Shown: one piece after another, positions 1 to 5,154 of the stretch
Layout: each line of letters begins with the position of its first letter
Numbering within the stretch: the stretch's first letter is position 1
Source: an uncultured Oscillibacter sp.
GTDB lineage: Bacteria > Bacillota > Clostridia > Oscillospirales > Oscillospiraceae
Reading direction: 5' to 3'
DNA length: 5,154 nucleotides
Assembly (NCBI RefSeq): GCF_910579365.1
Contig: NZ_CAJTUX010000116.1
Location: 1 to 5,154 of the forward strand
Notes under the pieces: generated by a model
What the model was told of the DNA's origin: nothing
The model's input: the letters and a program-made list of their open reading frames with translations, nothing else
The model's database searches: none
Translations under genes and position numbers: made by a program

Positions 1-19
1 AAGGAAATGAGGTAATCGT

Positions 20-169
20 ATGGAAGTCACAAAAAAACTTCAAAAGCTCAGTCTGACGGGCGTGACCGAAGCCCTGAAAGCATCCAACCAAATGGAATGG
101 GTTGGACGGATGAATAATATCCGCAACCGAGCGGAGGAAATCATACTCCACGAACTGGTCTACGCATGA
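20..169 (+). pseudogene. tnpV: TnpV-family transposon protein, C-terminal fragment
   Basis: This 49-residue frame ends in a segment I recognise from memory as the TnpV C-terminus of Clostridia transposons: GVTEALKA, then NQMEWVGRMNNIRNRAEEI, then LHELVYA. Full-length TnpV proteins are about 110-125 residues, so only the last third or so is present. The frame is closed upstream by TGA at 8-10. The residues just before ATG (NR) still look TnpV-like, and frame 1 upstream reads KEM, so skipping one base near position 10 would join the frames. That suggests a frameshifted gene cut off by the window edge. An alternative is an independent short protein, because GAGG at 9-12 sits 7 nt before ATG at 20. 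TnpV accompanies transposons of the Tn4451 type; its biochemical role is not clear to me. The strong hairpin at 181 follows the stop by 11 nt. Confidence 0.6.
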
Positions 170-180
170 AAATTATAATG

Positions 181-222
181 GGAGTGGCTGTGCTCATGGA
201 GCATAGCCACTCCCCGTTTTTT
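181..222. terminator. Strong intrinsic terminator between convergent genes
   Basis: The arms at 181-195 and 199-213 are complementary over 15 positions, with a single G-U wobble and a 3-nt ATG loop. A CCG and then six T's at 217-222 follow on the plus strand, so it should terminate transcription of the TnpV fragment. On the minus strand the stem is followed by a weaker, moderately T-rich stretch (reading CATTATAATTTTC). The UPF0158-like gene ends with its TAA at 221-223, inside the plus-strand T-tract, so the same hairpin probably also stops transcription from the right. Confidence 0.85.
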
Positions 223-502
223 ATTCTGTTTCTATGTATTCAATTTCCTCATCCCGGCACCAGCGAATGGCGATCTCCCGATACGCCGCCGCCTGATAAT
301 CATACCACTGCCGCTCAATATGATGGTAATAAATTCCATTCTTCAACCGGCGGAACGCGCCTTTACCACGAATCGCGTGAGCCAGCTCCTGACAGACCGC
401 GCCGGGCGGCAACGTTTCACCAGTCTGTGTATCATAAAAATAGGTAAACGCATCGTCGGCGGTTTCGATTGCCTCAATTACCTGTTCTAGTTTAATTTTC
501 AT
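221..502 (-). CDS. Short UPF0158-family protein, likely internally deleted
   Basis: A 93-residue protein of unknown function. The start chosen is ATG at 500-502, because GGAG (plus-strand ctcc at 512-515) lies 9 nt upstream; a TTG five codons further up has no ribosome binding site. Two halves resemble UPF0158 proteins as I know them. The N-terminal part (residues 1-29) has MKIKLEQVIEAIE and then YFYDTQTGE. The C-terminal part (about 39-90) has ELAHAIRGKGAFRR, a QWYDY segment and EIAIRWC. Family members are usually around 130-150 residues, with an acidic middle of roughly 50 residues between these blocks. Here GE at 28-29 runs almost directly into LPPGAV, so an in-frame internal deletion is inferred. 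It lies 29 nt behind the sigma-like gene on the same strand and is probably co-transcribed with it. The deletion may make it non-functional. Confidence 0.65.
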   Translation of the reverse strand: MKIKLEQVIEAIETADDAFTYFYDTQTGETLPPGAVCQELAHAIRGKGAFRRLKNGIYYHHIERQWYDYQAAAYREIAIRWCRDEEIEYIETE

Positions 503-531
503 TGTGGCTGGCTCCAATCATAAATTATCAT

Positions 532-1128
532 CTATTCGAGCGGCAATTTGTCGCTCGAACAAAACCGCTCAGGTCCTATGAATGTCAGCATAAATTTTTC
601 CGGAAGTTTTATTATAGGAACCTTTTGAAGATACTCGACAGCCCGCATTGCGAACCTGTGGCTGACCATCGTATCCCACTCGGCTAGCAGAATGATCTCC
701 GCCGTGCCGCCCTTGAAATCATAGTGAAGTTCGCCCCAAGCACCGTCACAGTCCGCGAGATATTCGTAGACTGCGGCGGTTATTTTTTTGCCACGTTTCT
801 TCTGCGACTTTAGGCGGAGTTCCACCGCATGGAGTTCGTTTTCCGTAACCAACAGTCTTGTCAACTTGTCCTCCGCTCTGGCATAGGCCCGCTCCGGTAT
901 TTCAAAAAGCAACTCATGCCGCAACAGCTTCAGCGCGGAACGTTCTGCGCTTTTTGCGCGGCTCTCTGTCAGGTGGAAATACTGCGCTGTTTCGGTGAGC
1001 GGATGGTCTTTGCCGTCCGCAAAGCCAAAGCGGTACTGAACGTAAACATTTTCCCGATCTGGCAGAGCATCCATGGCCTCATGAAGTTCAGTCGCTGTCT
1101 CCTGTTCAATACAAATCTGCTCCGGCAA
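532..1128 (-). CDS. Sigma-70 region 4-like protein with lost or non-standard start
   Basis: From TTG at 1126-1128 the protein is 198 residues. Residues about 15-70 resemble sigma-70 region 4: an LHEAMDALPDREN entry, a YRFGF turn, and a helix-turn-helix with TETAQYFHLTESRAKS followed by an ERSALKLLR helix. The remaining 130 residues, including KKITAAVYEYLADCDGAWG and EWDTMVSHRFAMRAVEYLQ, match no domain I can name. Such region-4-only proteins are common on Clostridia mobile elements and probably act as DNA-binding regulators; that role is inferred. The TTG has no ribosome binding site. The frame stays open to a TGA at 1240-1242 and its acidic upstream sequence (LHEDLDDAEDDAVETLIDS) looks coding, yet it contains no ATG, GTG or other TTG. 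The real gene is therefore probably 5'-truncated, with the break somewhere around 1200-1240. It ends with TAG at 532. Confidence 0.6.
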   Translation of the reverse strand: MPEQICIEQETATELHEAMDALPDRENVYVQYRFGFADGKDHPLTETAQYFHLTESRAKSAERSALKLLRHELLFEIPERAYARAEDKLTRLLVTENELHAVELRLKSQKKRGKKITAAVYEYLADCDGAWGELHYDFKGGTAEIILLAEWDTMVSHRFAMRAVEYLQKVPIIKLPEKFMLTFIGPERFCSSDKLPLE

Positions 1129-1280
1129 TTTAGCGCAGGGAGAATCAATCAGGGTTTCAACGGCATCGTCCTCTGCATCGTCTAAATCTTCATGCAGATA
1201 TATGATATATGATTTTCCAGGCGTTTGCTTTATCGTGCCTCAAAAAGCATTTAGGTCATTAAGGAATAGATTGATACAAG

Positions 1281-1313
1281 GCCCTGGCATCGCTGTTTCA
1301 GTGACGCCAGGGC
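1281..1313. repeat. Stem-loop 1 of the intergenic hairpin cluster
   Basis: GCCCTGGC at 1281-1288 is the exact reverse complement of 1306-1313. Inside, 1290-1295 pairs with 1299-1304 with one G-T wobble around a TTT loop; A1289/C1305 is a mismatch. The structure is a long hairpin of about 14 pairs. It has only a short T-run on the plus side and none on the minus side, so a terminator role is doubtful. Confidence 0.7.
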
Positions 1314-1332
1314 TTTGCTTCGGTATATGTTT

Positions 1333-1363
1333 ATTACTTCCGAACTGAACGGTCGGAAGTAAT
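1333..1363. repeat. 31-bp palindrome A (11-9-11)
   Basis: ATTACTTCCGA at 1333-1343 is perfectly inverted at 1353-1363 around the 9-nt centre ACTGAACGG. The layout matches palindrome B at 1427-1457. It could act as a structured RNA hairpin or as a binding site for a dimeric protein. Neither role is shown by the sequence. Confidence 0.75.
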
Positions 1364-1372
1364 ATGTGCCAT

Positions 1373-1410
1373 GTTTTGCGGTTGCCGCTGTTTACAGCGG
1401 CGAGCAAAAC
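1373..1410. repeat. Two-part stem-loop between the paired palindromes
   Basis: The outer arms GTTTTGC (1373-1379) and GCAAAAC (1404-1410) enclose a perfect inner hairpin, GCCGCTG at 1384-1390 against CAGCGGC at 1395-1401, with a TTTA loop. Small internal loops (GGTT and GA) separate the two stems. It is placed 9 bp after palindrome A and 16 bp before palindrome B. Confidence 0.7.
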
Positions 1411-1426
1411 GGCTTGAATCAAATTC

Positions 1427-1457
1427 ATTATTTCCGAGCTTTAAGCTCGGAAATAAT
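1427..1457. repeat. 31-bp palindrome B (11-9-11)
   Basis: The 15-nt arms at 1427-1441 and 1443-1457 are perfectly complementary around a single central T. The outer 11 nt, ATTATTTCCGA and TCGGAAATAAT, match palindrome A except for one base per arm. That difference is compensatory: a C-G pair in A is a T-A pair in B. The centres of A and B are 94 bp apart. Confidence 0.8.
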
Positions 1458-1482
1458 AACGCCGGGCAGGTCAATGCCCGGC
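1451..1482 (-). terminator. Possible terminator of the HtrA/two-component operon
   Basis: GCCGGGCA at 1461-1468 pairs perfectly with TGCCCGGC at 1475-1482 across a 6-nt loop. On the minus strand the stem is followed by GTTATTATTT, which is T-rich but not a clean T-run. It lies about 47 nt beyond the kinase stop codon and is the nearest GC-rich stem downstream of it. It is closely abutted by palindrome B, which could compete with it or extend the structure. Confidence 0.45.
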
Positions 1483-1528
1483 TCACAGTATTAGGAGCTT
1501 TTTCCCTGAGACACATCAGTAATGCAAT

Positions 1529-2799
1529 TTACAAAAAGCCCCTGGAACCCGAGGTATTCCCGCGTTTTTCATTGACCTGGGGAAGGAGCGCGGTGAAGGT
1601 GATGATCCCGTTTGCATAATGATTGGTCAGCCGTCCCCGGTGGCGGGCAACGATGGCTCTGGCCGTAGACAGGCCGATTCCATATCCGCCGGTAGTCCTG
1701 GATCGGGAGGAGTCCGCCCTGTAGAAGCGGTCAAAATAGCGGGGCAGCCGGGCGGGATTCAGGCCCGCGCATGGATTGGAGACGGAAAGGCGGACCGTCC
1801 GGCCCCGCTGTGATACGGACAGGCGGATCGTTCCGCCCGCGTCGCAGTATTTGACCGCGTTGTCCAGAAGGATGGAAAAGAGCCGGAACAGGTCGTCCTG
1901 GACGCCTCGCAGCTCCACGCCGGCGGCGACCTCCGCCGCCAGCGTATTCCCCTCCGCCTCTGCCAGGGGCGCAAACGCCTCCGCGCTGGCCAGGGCGATG
2001 CCGCTGAGGGAGAACACCTCCGAGGCCCCCTCCCGAATGGTCTCCTCCGTGCGGGCCAGCTCCACCAAATTGCGGATCAGCTTGTCCAGCCGGGCGATCT
2101 GCGTCCGGGCGCTCTCCAGCCACCGGCTTTCCCCGCAGGAATCCGACAGCAAATCCAGATCCGCCGACAAAATGGAAAGGGGCGTTTTCAGCTCGTGGGA
2201 GGCATCGGTTACAAACTGTCTCTGCCGTTCCAGGTTTTCCGCAAAGGGACGAATGGCGCGGCCGGAGAAGAACAGCAGCAGGAGGAACACAATCAGCGCG
2301 CACACAAAAATATAATCACAGTGATGCGCAGCATGTTGTCCGCCGCCTGGAGCATCAGAAAACAGTCCATAACAATCATGGTGCTGCCGCCGCCCTCGCT
2401 TGGAAACAGACCGAAGCGGTAGTAATCTACATATCCCCGGCTGCCGCCCGCTTGTATGACCTTGCTGATGGTCTCCGTAACAGAGTGACGGTCAAACGCC
2501 GCGATATGCTCAAGATTTACGGCTTTTACTTCCCGCTGTTCCGTAAGCTCCACGATGAAATACCGGGTTTCAAAGGCGGTTTCCGGTGTCACCTGAAACT
2601 CGAAGTCAGAGGGGTCGAAGGCCGCGCCGGGAGGAAGAAAGGTTCCGCCGTTCTGATGCAGCAGCGAAATAGCCCGGTCTACCCGCCGGGTTGTAATCCA
2701 ATGGTTTCCCACACCGATGGAGACGCAGAGAACCGTCATGGTTCCCAACAGCGACAGCATGGCGATCCAGATAAATTTCCATCGCAGAGATCGAATCAT
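1529..2799 (-). pseudogene. Sensor histidine kinase, frameshifted in its second membrane segment
   Basis: The partner kinase of the response regulator just upstream, whose TGA overlaps this ATG (ATGA at 2796-2799). The first fragment (2293-2799, 168 residues) has a membrane segment at about residues 9-31, an extracytoplasmic sensor region of roughly 125 residues, and the beginning of a second membrane segment, ending at TGA 2293-2295. The second fragment (1529-2305) continues in the -1 frame: it completes the membrane segment (CALIVFLLLLFF) and has no HAMP-length linker. It then has the phosphoacceptor box DASHELKTP (His about 37 of the fragment), the N box LLDNAVKY (Asn about 149), an F-box-like YFDRFYRAD, and the G box GGYGIGLSTA. 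One extra T in the T5 run at 2306-2310 would give a continuous protein of about 423 residues, a normal kinase length. All catalytic motifs are intact, so the lesion may be recent, a sequence error, or rarely recoding. The kinase half is markedly GC-richer than the sensor half. Confidence 0.85.
2306..2310 (-). other. T5 run at the kinase frameshift point
   Basis: Read on the minus strand the kinase frame is ATT ATA TTT TTG TGT GCG CGC TGA. With one more T it becomes ATT ATA TTT TTT GTG TGC GCG CTG ATT, which stays open and restores an unbroken hydrophobic helix. The A_TTT_TTG context also permits a -1 slip into the correct frame, though the P-site tRNA would re-pair imperfectly. I saw no obvious stimulatory Shine-Dalgarno or strong hairpin immediately around it. 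Confidence 0.75.
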
Positions 2800-3470
2800 G
2801 AAAATTCCTCCAGCACATAACCTTGTCCCCTGCGGGTGGAGATACGGATATTCGCGCCCGCCGATTCCAGCTTCCGTCTTAGATAGGAGATGTAAGCCCA
2901 GACTACATTGATCTCAGCCTCGCTGTCATAGCCCCAGATGGATTCCATAAACTGCTCCGTTGAAATGGGCCGCCCCTTCTGCCGCATCAGAAGCTCCAGC
3001 ATTTGAAACTCCTTATTGCCCAGCCGGATGCAGGCGTCTCCGCATCTCAGTTCAAAGGAGGAACGGTCTAATGTAACATTTCCAGCGGAAATGACGCTGG
3101 GCGTGTATGTCCCGCCCCGGCGGGTCAAGGCGCGGACCCGCGCCACGAACTCCCGGCTGTCAAAGGGTTTTGGCAAGTAATCGTCCGCTCCGTTTTCCAA
3201 ACCGGCCACCCGGTCCTCTACCTGACTTTTTGCGGTCAGGAGCAGCACCGGAGCGGCGATTTGTTTGGCCCGAAGGGCTTGCAGGACCTGAATTCCATCC
3301 AGCTTTGGCATCATGATGTCCAGAACAATACAGGCGTAATTTCCCTCCAGCCCGTAATCCAGCGCGTCCTGCCCATTGTAAACCGCGTCTACGGAATAAT
3401 GCTCACGTTTCAAAAGCGCTTCCAGCACCATGACCATCTCCGGCTCATCATCCGCTACCAAAATTCGCAT
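2796..3470 (-). CDS. OmpR/PhoB-family response regulator
   Basis: A 224-residue cytoplasmic transcription factor. The receiver domain (about 1-118) has the acidic pair D7-D8, phosphoacceptor D51 in VLDIMMPKLDG, T79 in LLLTAK and K101 in YLPKPF, which is a complete active site. The C-terminal winged-helix domain (about 125-222) shows LGNKEFQMLELLM, SIWGYDSEAE, VVWAYISYLRRKL and the ending RGQGYVLE. The start is firm: GGAGGA (plus-strand 3477-3482) lies 6 nt before ATG. It follows the HtrA gene by 19 nt and its TGA overlaps the kinase ATG, so translational coupling is likely. By family knowledge the kinase phosphorylates D51 and the dimer binds direct-repeat promoter sites. The htrA-containing operon itself is a reasonable target, but no operator could be identified. 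Because the kinase frame is broken, the regulator might be unphosphorylated or served by another donor. Confidence 0.95.
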   Translation of the reverse strand: MRILVADDEPEMVMVLEALLKREHYSVDAVYNGQDALDYGLEGNYACIVLDIMMPKLDGIQVLQALRAKQIAAPVLLLTAKSQVEDRVAGLENGADDYLPKPFDSREFVARVRALTRRGGTYTPSVISAGNVTLDRSSFELRCGDACIRLGNKEFQMLELLMRQKGRPISTEQFMESIWGYDSEAEINVVWAYISYLRRKLESAGANIRISTRRGQGYVLEEFS

Positions 3471-3489
3471 GATAAATCCTCCGAAACGT

Positions 3490-4500
3490 TTACTCTGGTT
3501 TCTGCTCCGTCAGCTTAACACTGACCACAATCTCCTTGCCGCCTCGGAAAGCAGTGACTTTGACCGTATCTCCAACATGATGCTTGTCCAATACTGCGGA
3601 TATGTCTGCGGCGTTATTGATAGGCGTACCATCAATCTCCGCAATCCGGTCGCCGGCTTTCAGGCCATTGCTTTCTGAAGAACCGGCTACATATAGTCCG
3701 GGCTTATCAAAATACGGCTGCCAATTTAGCCCGGGCCTTGTCAGTTGGGTCACGCTGATCCCCAACTGCGGACGGCCAGTCACATAGCCGTTGCAGATCA
3801 GTTCCTGTGTGATTTCCTGCACAGTGTTGGCAGGTATCGCAAATGCCAGCCCTTCAATGTCGCTGCCGGATGATTTTGAATTTACTACTCCAACCAGCTT
3901 TCCGTCAAGGTCAAATAGACCGCCGCCGGAGTTCCCCGGATTGACCGCCGCCGATGTCTGAAGCAGCGTCATAGTTTGCCCATCAATCGTGATCTCCCGG
4001 TCTTTTGCGCTGATGATGCCCTCCGTTACCGTGCCGCCCAATTCACCAAGCGGATTGCCGATTGCGATTACAAAATCGCCAACCCGCACGGCGGAAAAAT
4101 CAGCCAGCTTTGCAGGAAGCAGATCAGTCGCCTCAATTTTAAGTACCGCTAAATCTGTTTTGGAATCTGTCCCCTTTAAGGCTGCTTCATATGTCTGCCC
4201 ATTGTTTGTTCGCACTTTAATTGTGCCTGCTCCATCAATCACATGGTGATTTGTCACAATGTAGCCATCCTCCGATAAGATGACGCCGCTTCCGGCCCCC
4301 TCCATTACATATTCCTGGAACCAGTTGCTGACCTTCTTGGTTTCCGTAAATACTTCCACAACGCTGGGGGCGGTTTGTTCCACAATCTCCGCCAAATCAA
4401 GAACCACCAAAGAAGCGGCGGACGCGCTGCTGCACAGCAGGCTCATACACAGCAATACCGCACAGAAAACCGATATCATGGAGCAGCTTCTTTCTTTCAT
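3490..4500 (-). CDS. HtrA/DegP-like exported serine protease with one PDZ domain
   Basis: A 336-residue trypsin-fold protease of the DegP/HtrA family (MEROPS S1C). The N-terminus is a signal peptide: charged MKER, a hydrophobic core to about residue 23, and a likely cleavage site after SASA (residue 28). It therefore probably acts outside the membrane, degrading or refolding damaged exported proteins. The triad is visible: His86 in IVTNHHVI, Asp116 in SKTDLAVLKI, Ser191 in NPGNSGGGL. A single PDZ domain covers about 242-332 (GRPQLGISV, GLKAGDRIAEIDG, GDTVKVTAFRGGK). The QTSAAVNPGNSGG segment has Ser where homologues usually have Asp (QTDAA). Firmicute HtrA proteins often carry a cytoplasmic tail and a membrane anchor, whereas this one looks cleavable and short. 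An AGGA motif lies about 11 nt before ATG 4498-4500, rather far for a ribosome binding site. It sits upstream of a two-component pair, which recalls the HtrA/CssRS stress logic of Bacillus; that parallel is inference. Confidence 0.93.
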   Translation of the reverse strand: MKERSCSMISVFCAVLLCMSLLCSSASAASLVVLDLAEIVEQTAPSVVEVFTETKKVSNWFQEYVMEGAGSGVILSEDGYIVTNHHVIDGAGTIKVRTNNGQTYEAALKGTDSKTDLAVLKIEATDLLPAKLADFSAVRVGDFVIAIGNPLGELGGTVTEGIISAKDREITIDGQTMTLLQTSAAVNPGNSGGGLFDLDGKLVGVVNSKSSGSDIEGLAFAIPANTVQEITQELICNGYVTGRPQLGISVTQLTRPGLNWQPYFDKPGLYVAGSSESNGLKAGDRIAEIDGTPINNAADISAVLDKHHVGDTVKVTAFRGGKEIVVSVKLTEQKPE

Positions 4501-4559
4501 AGCAAAATCATTCCTTTCTTTTGTTTTGGATGGTTATGCCTTTCCGGCCAAAATCCAGC

Positions 4560-5048
4560 TTATTTCAGCGGCAGACCGCCTGGAGGAAGGTCCGGGTGAG
4601 ACAACCACAACGTGCATTGAAGCTCCCCATCATCTGTGAGAATGAAATACAGCGCAAGCTCGTCTGTGTCCCCGCTCACCATCACATAGCCGACGCCATC
4701 CTTGCCGGTGGTCGCGTCAATGACCGCTCCTTCTGAAAAGGAGAGGCGCATGGTTCCCTGCGTCTGCTCCTGCCGGTCCAGGAGTGCCAGCATGAAACTG
4801 CCGTTTCTGGGCAGATTGGGAAATGCCAGAGCGGTGTCGCTCAACGGATACTCCAGGATATGTCCGCCGTTTGAAAGCCGAATAATTCCATCGGAGAACA
4901 TTGTCCCATCCTCATGCGCAAACCCAGCTGTAACAGAAAGATCATCTTCTTGGGCTGGCTGATCCTGTTTTACTGTACGGATATGGCAGCATAAAAGCAC
5001 GAGCAGAATCGTGAACATTGCTGCTGCTGTTTTTTTCCAAAATCGCAT
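4560..5048 (-). CDS. Membrane-anchored or secreted protein of unknown function
   Basis: A 162-residue protein that I do not recognise. The N-terminus has MRFWKK followed by a hydrophobic segment at about residues 8-21 (AAAMFTILLVLLCC). This fits a signal peptide or an uncleaved anchor. The cysteines at 20-21 lack a proper lipobox, with Leu or Cys in the position before Cys. The rest is soluble and acidic, with alternating hydrophobic stretches that suggest beta strands (IIRLSNGGHILEYPL, SFMLALLD, GTMRLSFSEGAVI, GYVMVSGDTDELALYFILT). No catalytic motif stands out. The start is firm: GAGGTGA at 5053-5059 places AGG 7 nt before ATG, and this site overlaps the upstream gene's stop. It precedes the HtrA gene by 59 nt on the same strand with no terminator visible, so it is probably co-transcribed. 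It could be a substrate, an accessory factor or an extracytoplasmic sensor component of the protease unit; the sequence does not decide. Confidence 0.8.
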   Translation of the reverse strand: MRFWKKTAAAMFTILLVLLCCHIRTVKQDQPAQEDDLSVTAGFAHEDGTMFSDGIIRLSNGGHILEYPLSDTALAFPNLPRNGSFMLALLDRQEQTQGTMRLSFSEGAVIDATTGKDGVGYVMVSGDTDELALYFILTDDGELQCTLWLSHPDLPPGGLPLK

Positions 5049-5052
5049 AAAA

Positions 5053-5154
5053 TCACCTCACTCCATCATTTGGTCTGCGGCGGCTTACTACCGCCAGTAT
5101 AAGAAGCTGTACCAATAGGCTAAAACCGCTTGAGTAAAGTGCTGAAAGCAGCAA
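5053..5154 (-). CDS. C-terminal end of an integral membrane protein (partial)
   Basis: The last 33 codons of a gene entering from the right edge, open from the window end to TGA at 5053-5055. The sequence is strongly hydrophobic (GFSLLVQLLILAVVS) and ends with a basic, polar tail RRRPNDGVR, typical of a final transmembrane helix whose tail is in the cytoplasm. Only 4 nt separate its stop from the next ATG, and the next gene's ribosome binding site overlaps its end. This shows the operon begins further upstream. The family cannot be named from this fragment. Confidence 0.65.
   Translation of the reverse strand: MLLSALYSSGFSLLVQLLILAVVSRRRPNDGVR

Noticed and set aside
1180..1290. Possible minus-strand promoter for the sigma-like gene (TTGTAT and TTGAGG boxes)
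   Set aside because: No -10 element at the proper 16-18 bp spacing could be matched, and the gene's 5' end is itself uncertain.
1240..1428. 62-codon minus-strand frame beginning MNLIQAVLLAA
   Set aside because: It is assembled from the stem-loops at 1281, 1333 and 1373, has no well-placed ribosome binding site, and resembles no family I can name. The DNA palindromes explain the sequence better.
1281..1482. CRISPR array
   Set aside because: The repeats are inverted, unequal and few. There are no uniform direct repeats with regular spacers and no cas genes nearby.
1497..1539. Inverted repeat GCTTTTT / AAAAAGC near the kinase stop codon
   Set aside because: The stem is only 7 bp and AT-rich, with a 29-nt loop, so chance is likely and it is a poor terminator compared with the stem at 1461-1482.
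1776..2315. Long plus-strand frame opposite the histidine kinase
   Set aside because: It is a frame shadow in GC-rich DNA. The minus strand carries clear kinase motifs, and the plus-strand translation is a low-complexity Arg/Ser-rich sequence.
4497..4511. Five-codon leader (MILL plus stop) overlapping the HtrA start by ATGA
   Set aside because: AAAGGA directly abuts its ATG, too close to act as a ribosome binding site. The same motif more plausibly serves the HtrA ATG.

Overview
The window looks like a chromosomal or accessory segment of a Gram-positive gut-type Clostridia bacterium (Oscillospiraceae/Lachnospiraceae-like). This is inferred from strong GGAGG-type ribosome binding sites, moderate to high GC, a TnpV-like fragment, and accessory proteins of a style common on Clostridia mobile elements. 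No 16S or species marker is present. All recognisable genes except the left-edge fragment lie on the minus strand.

Left part (1-1240), mobile-element debris. A TnpV-family C-terminal fragment on the plus strand runs into a strong hairpin terminator. Facing it from the right are two minus-strand accessory genes. One has a sigma-70 region-4-like N-terminus and has lost any recognisable start codon. The other is a short UPF0158-family protein that appears to lack the middle of the family fold. Each of the three genes shows a sign of erosion, so this block is best read as the decayed edge of an integrated element.

Middle part (1240-1528), no convincing gene. It holds a dense row of five inverted repeats. 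Two are 31-bp palindromes of identical architecture (11-bp arm, 9-bp centre, 11-bp arm) whose arms differ by one compensated base pair. The last hairpin may serve as the terminator of the operon to its right.

Right part (1529-5154), one tightly packed minus-strand operon. In transcription order it reads: the 3' end of a membrane-protein gene (partial), a small membrane-anchored or secreted protein of unknown function, an HtrA/DegP-like exported serine protease with one PDZ domain, an OmpR-family response regulator, and a HAMP-less sensor histidine kinase. Junctions are a 4-nt gap, a 59-nt gap, a 19-nt gap and an ATGA overlap. The layout suggests an envelope-stress or secretion-quality-control unit comparable in logic to the HtrA/two-component pairs of Firmicutes. 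The kinase reading frame is broken by one base in a T-run inside its second membrane segment. As read here, the sensor half and the catalytic half are in different frames, and the regulator may be an orphan unless the frame is restored.

No wholly new system is proven. The best leads are the palindrome cluster, the kinase frameshift, and the unknown secreted protein encoded with HtrA.
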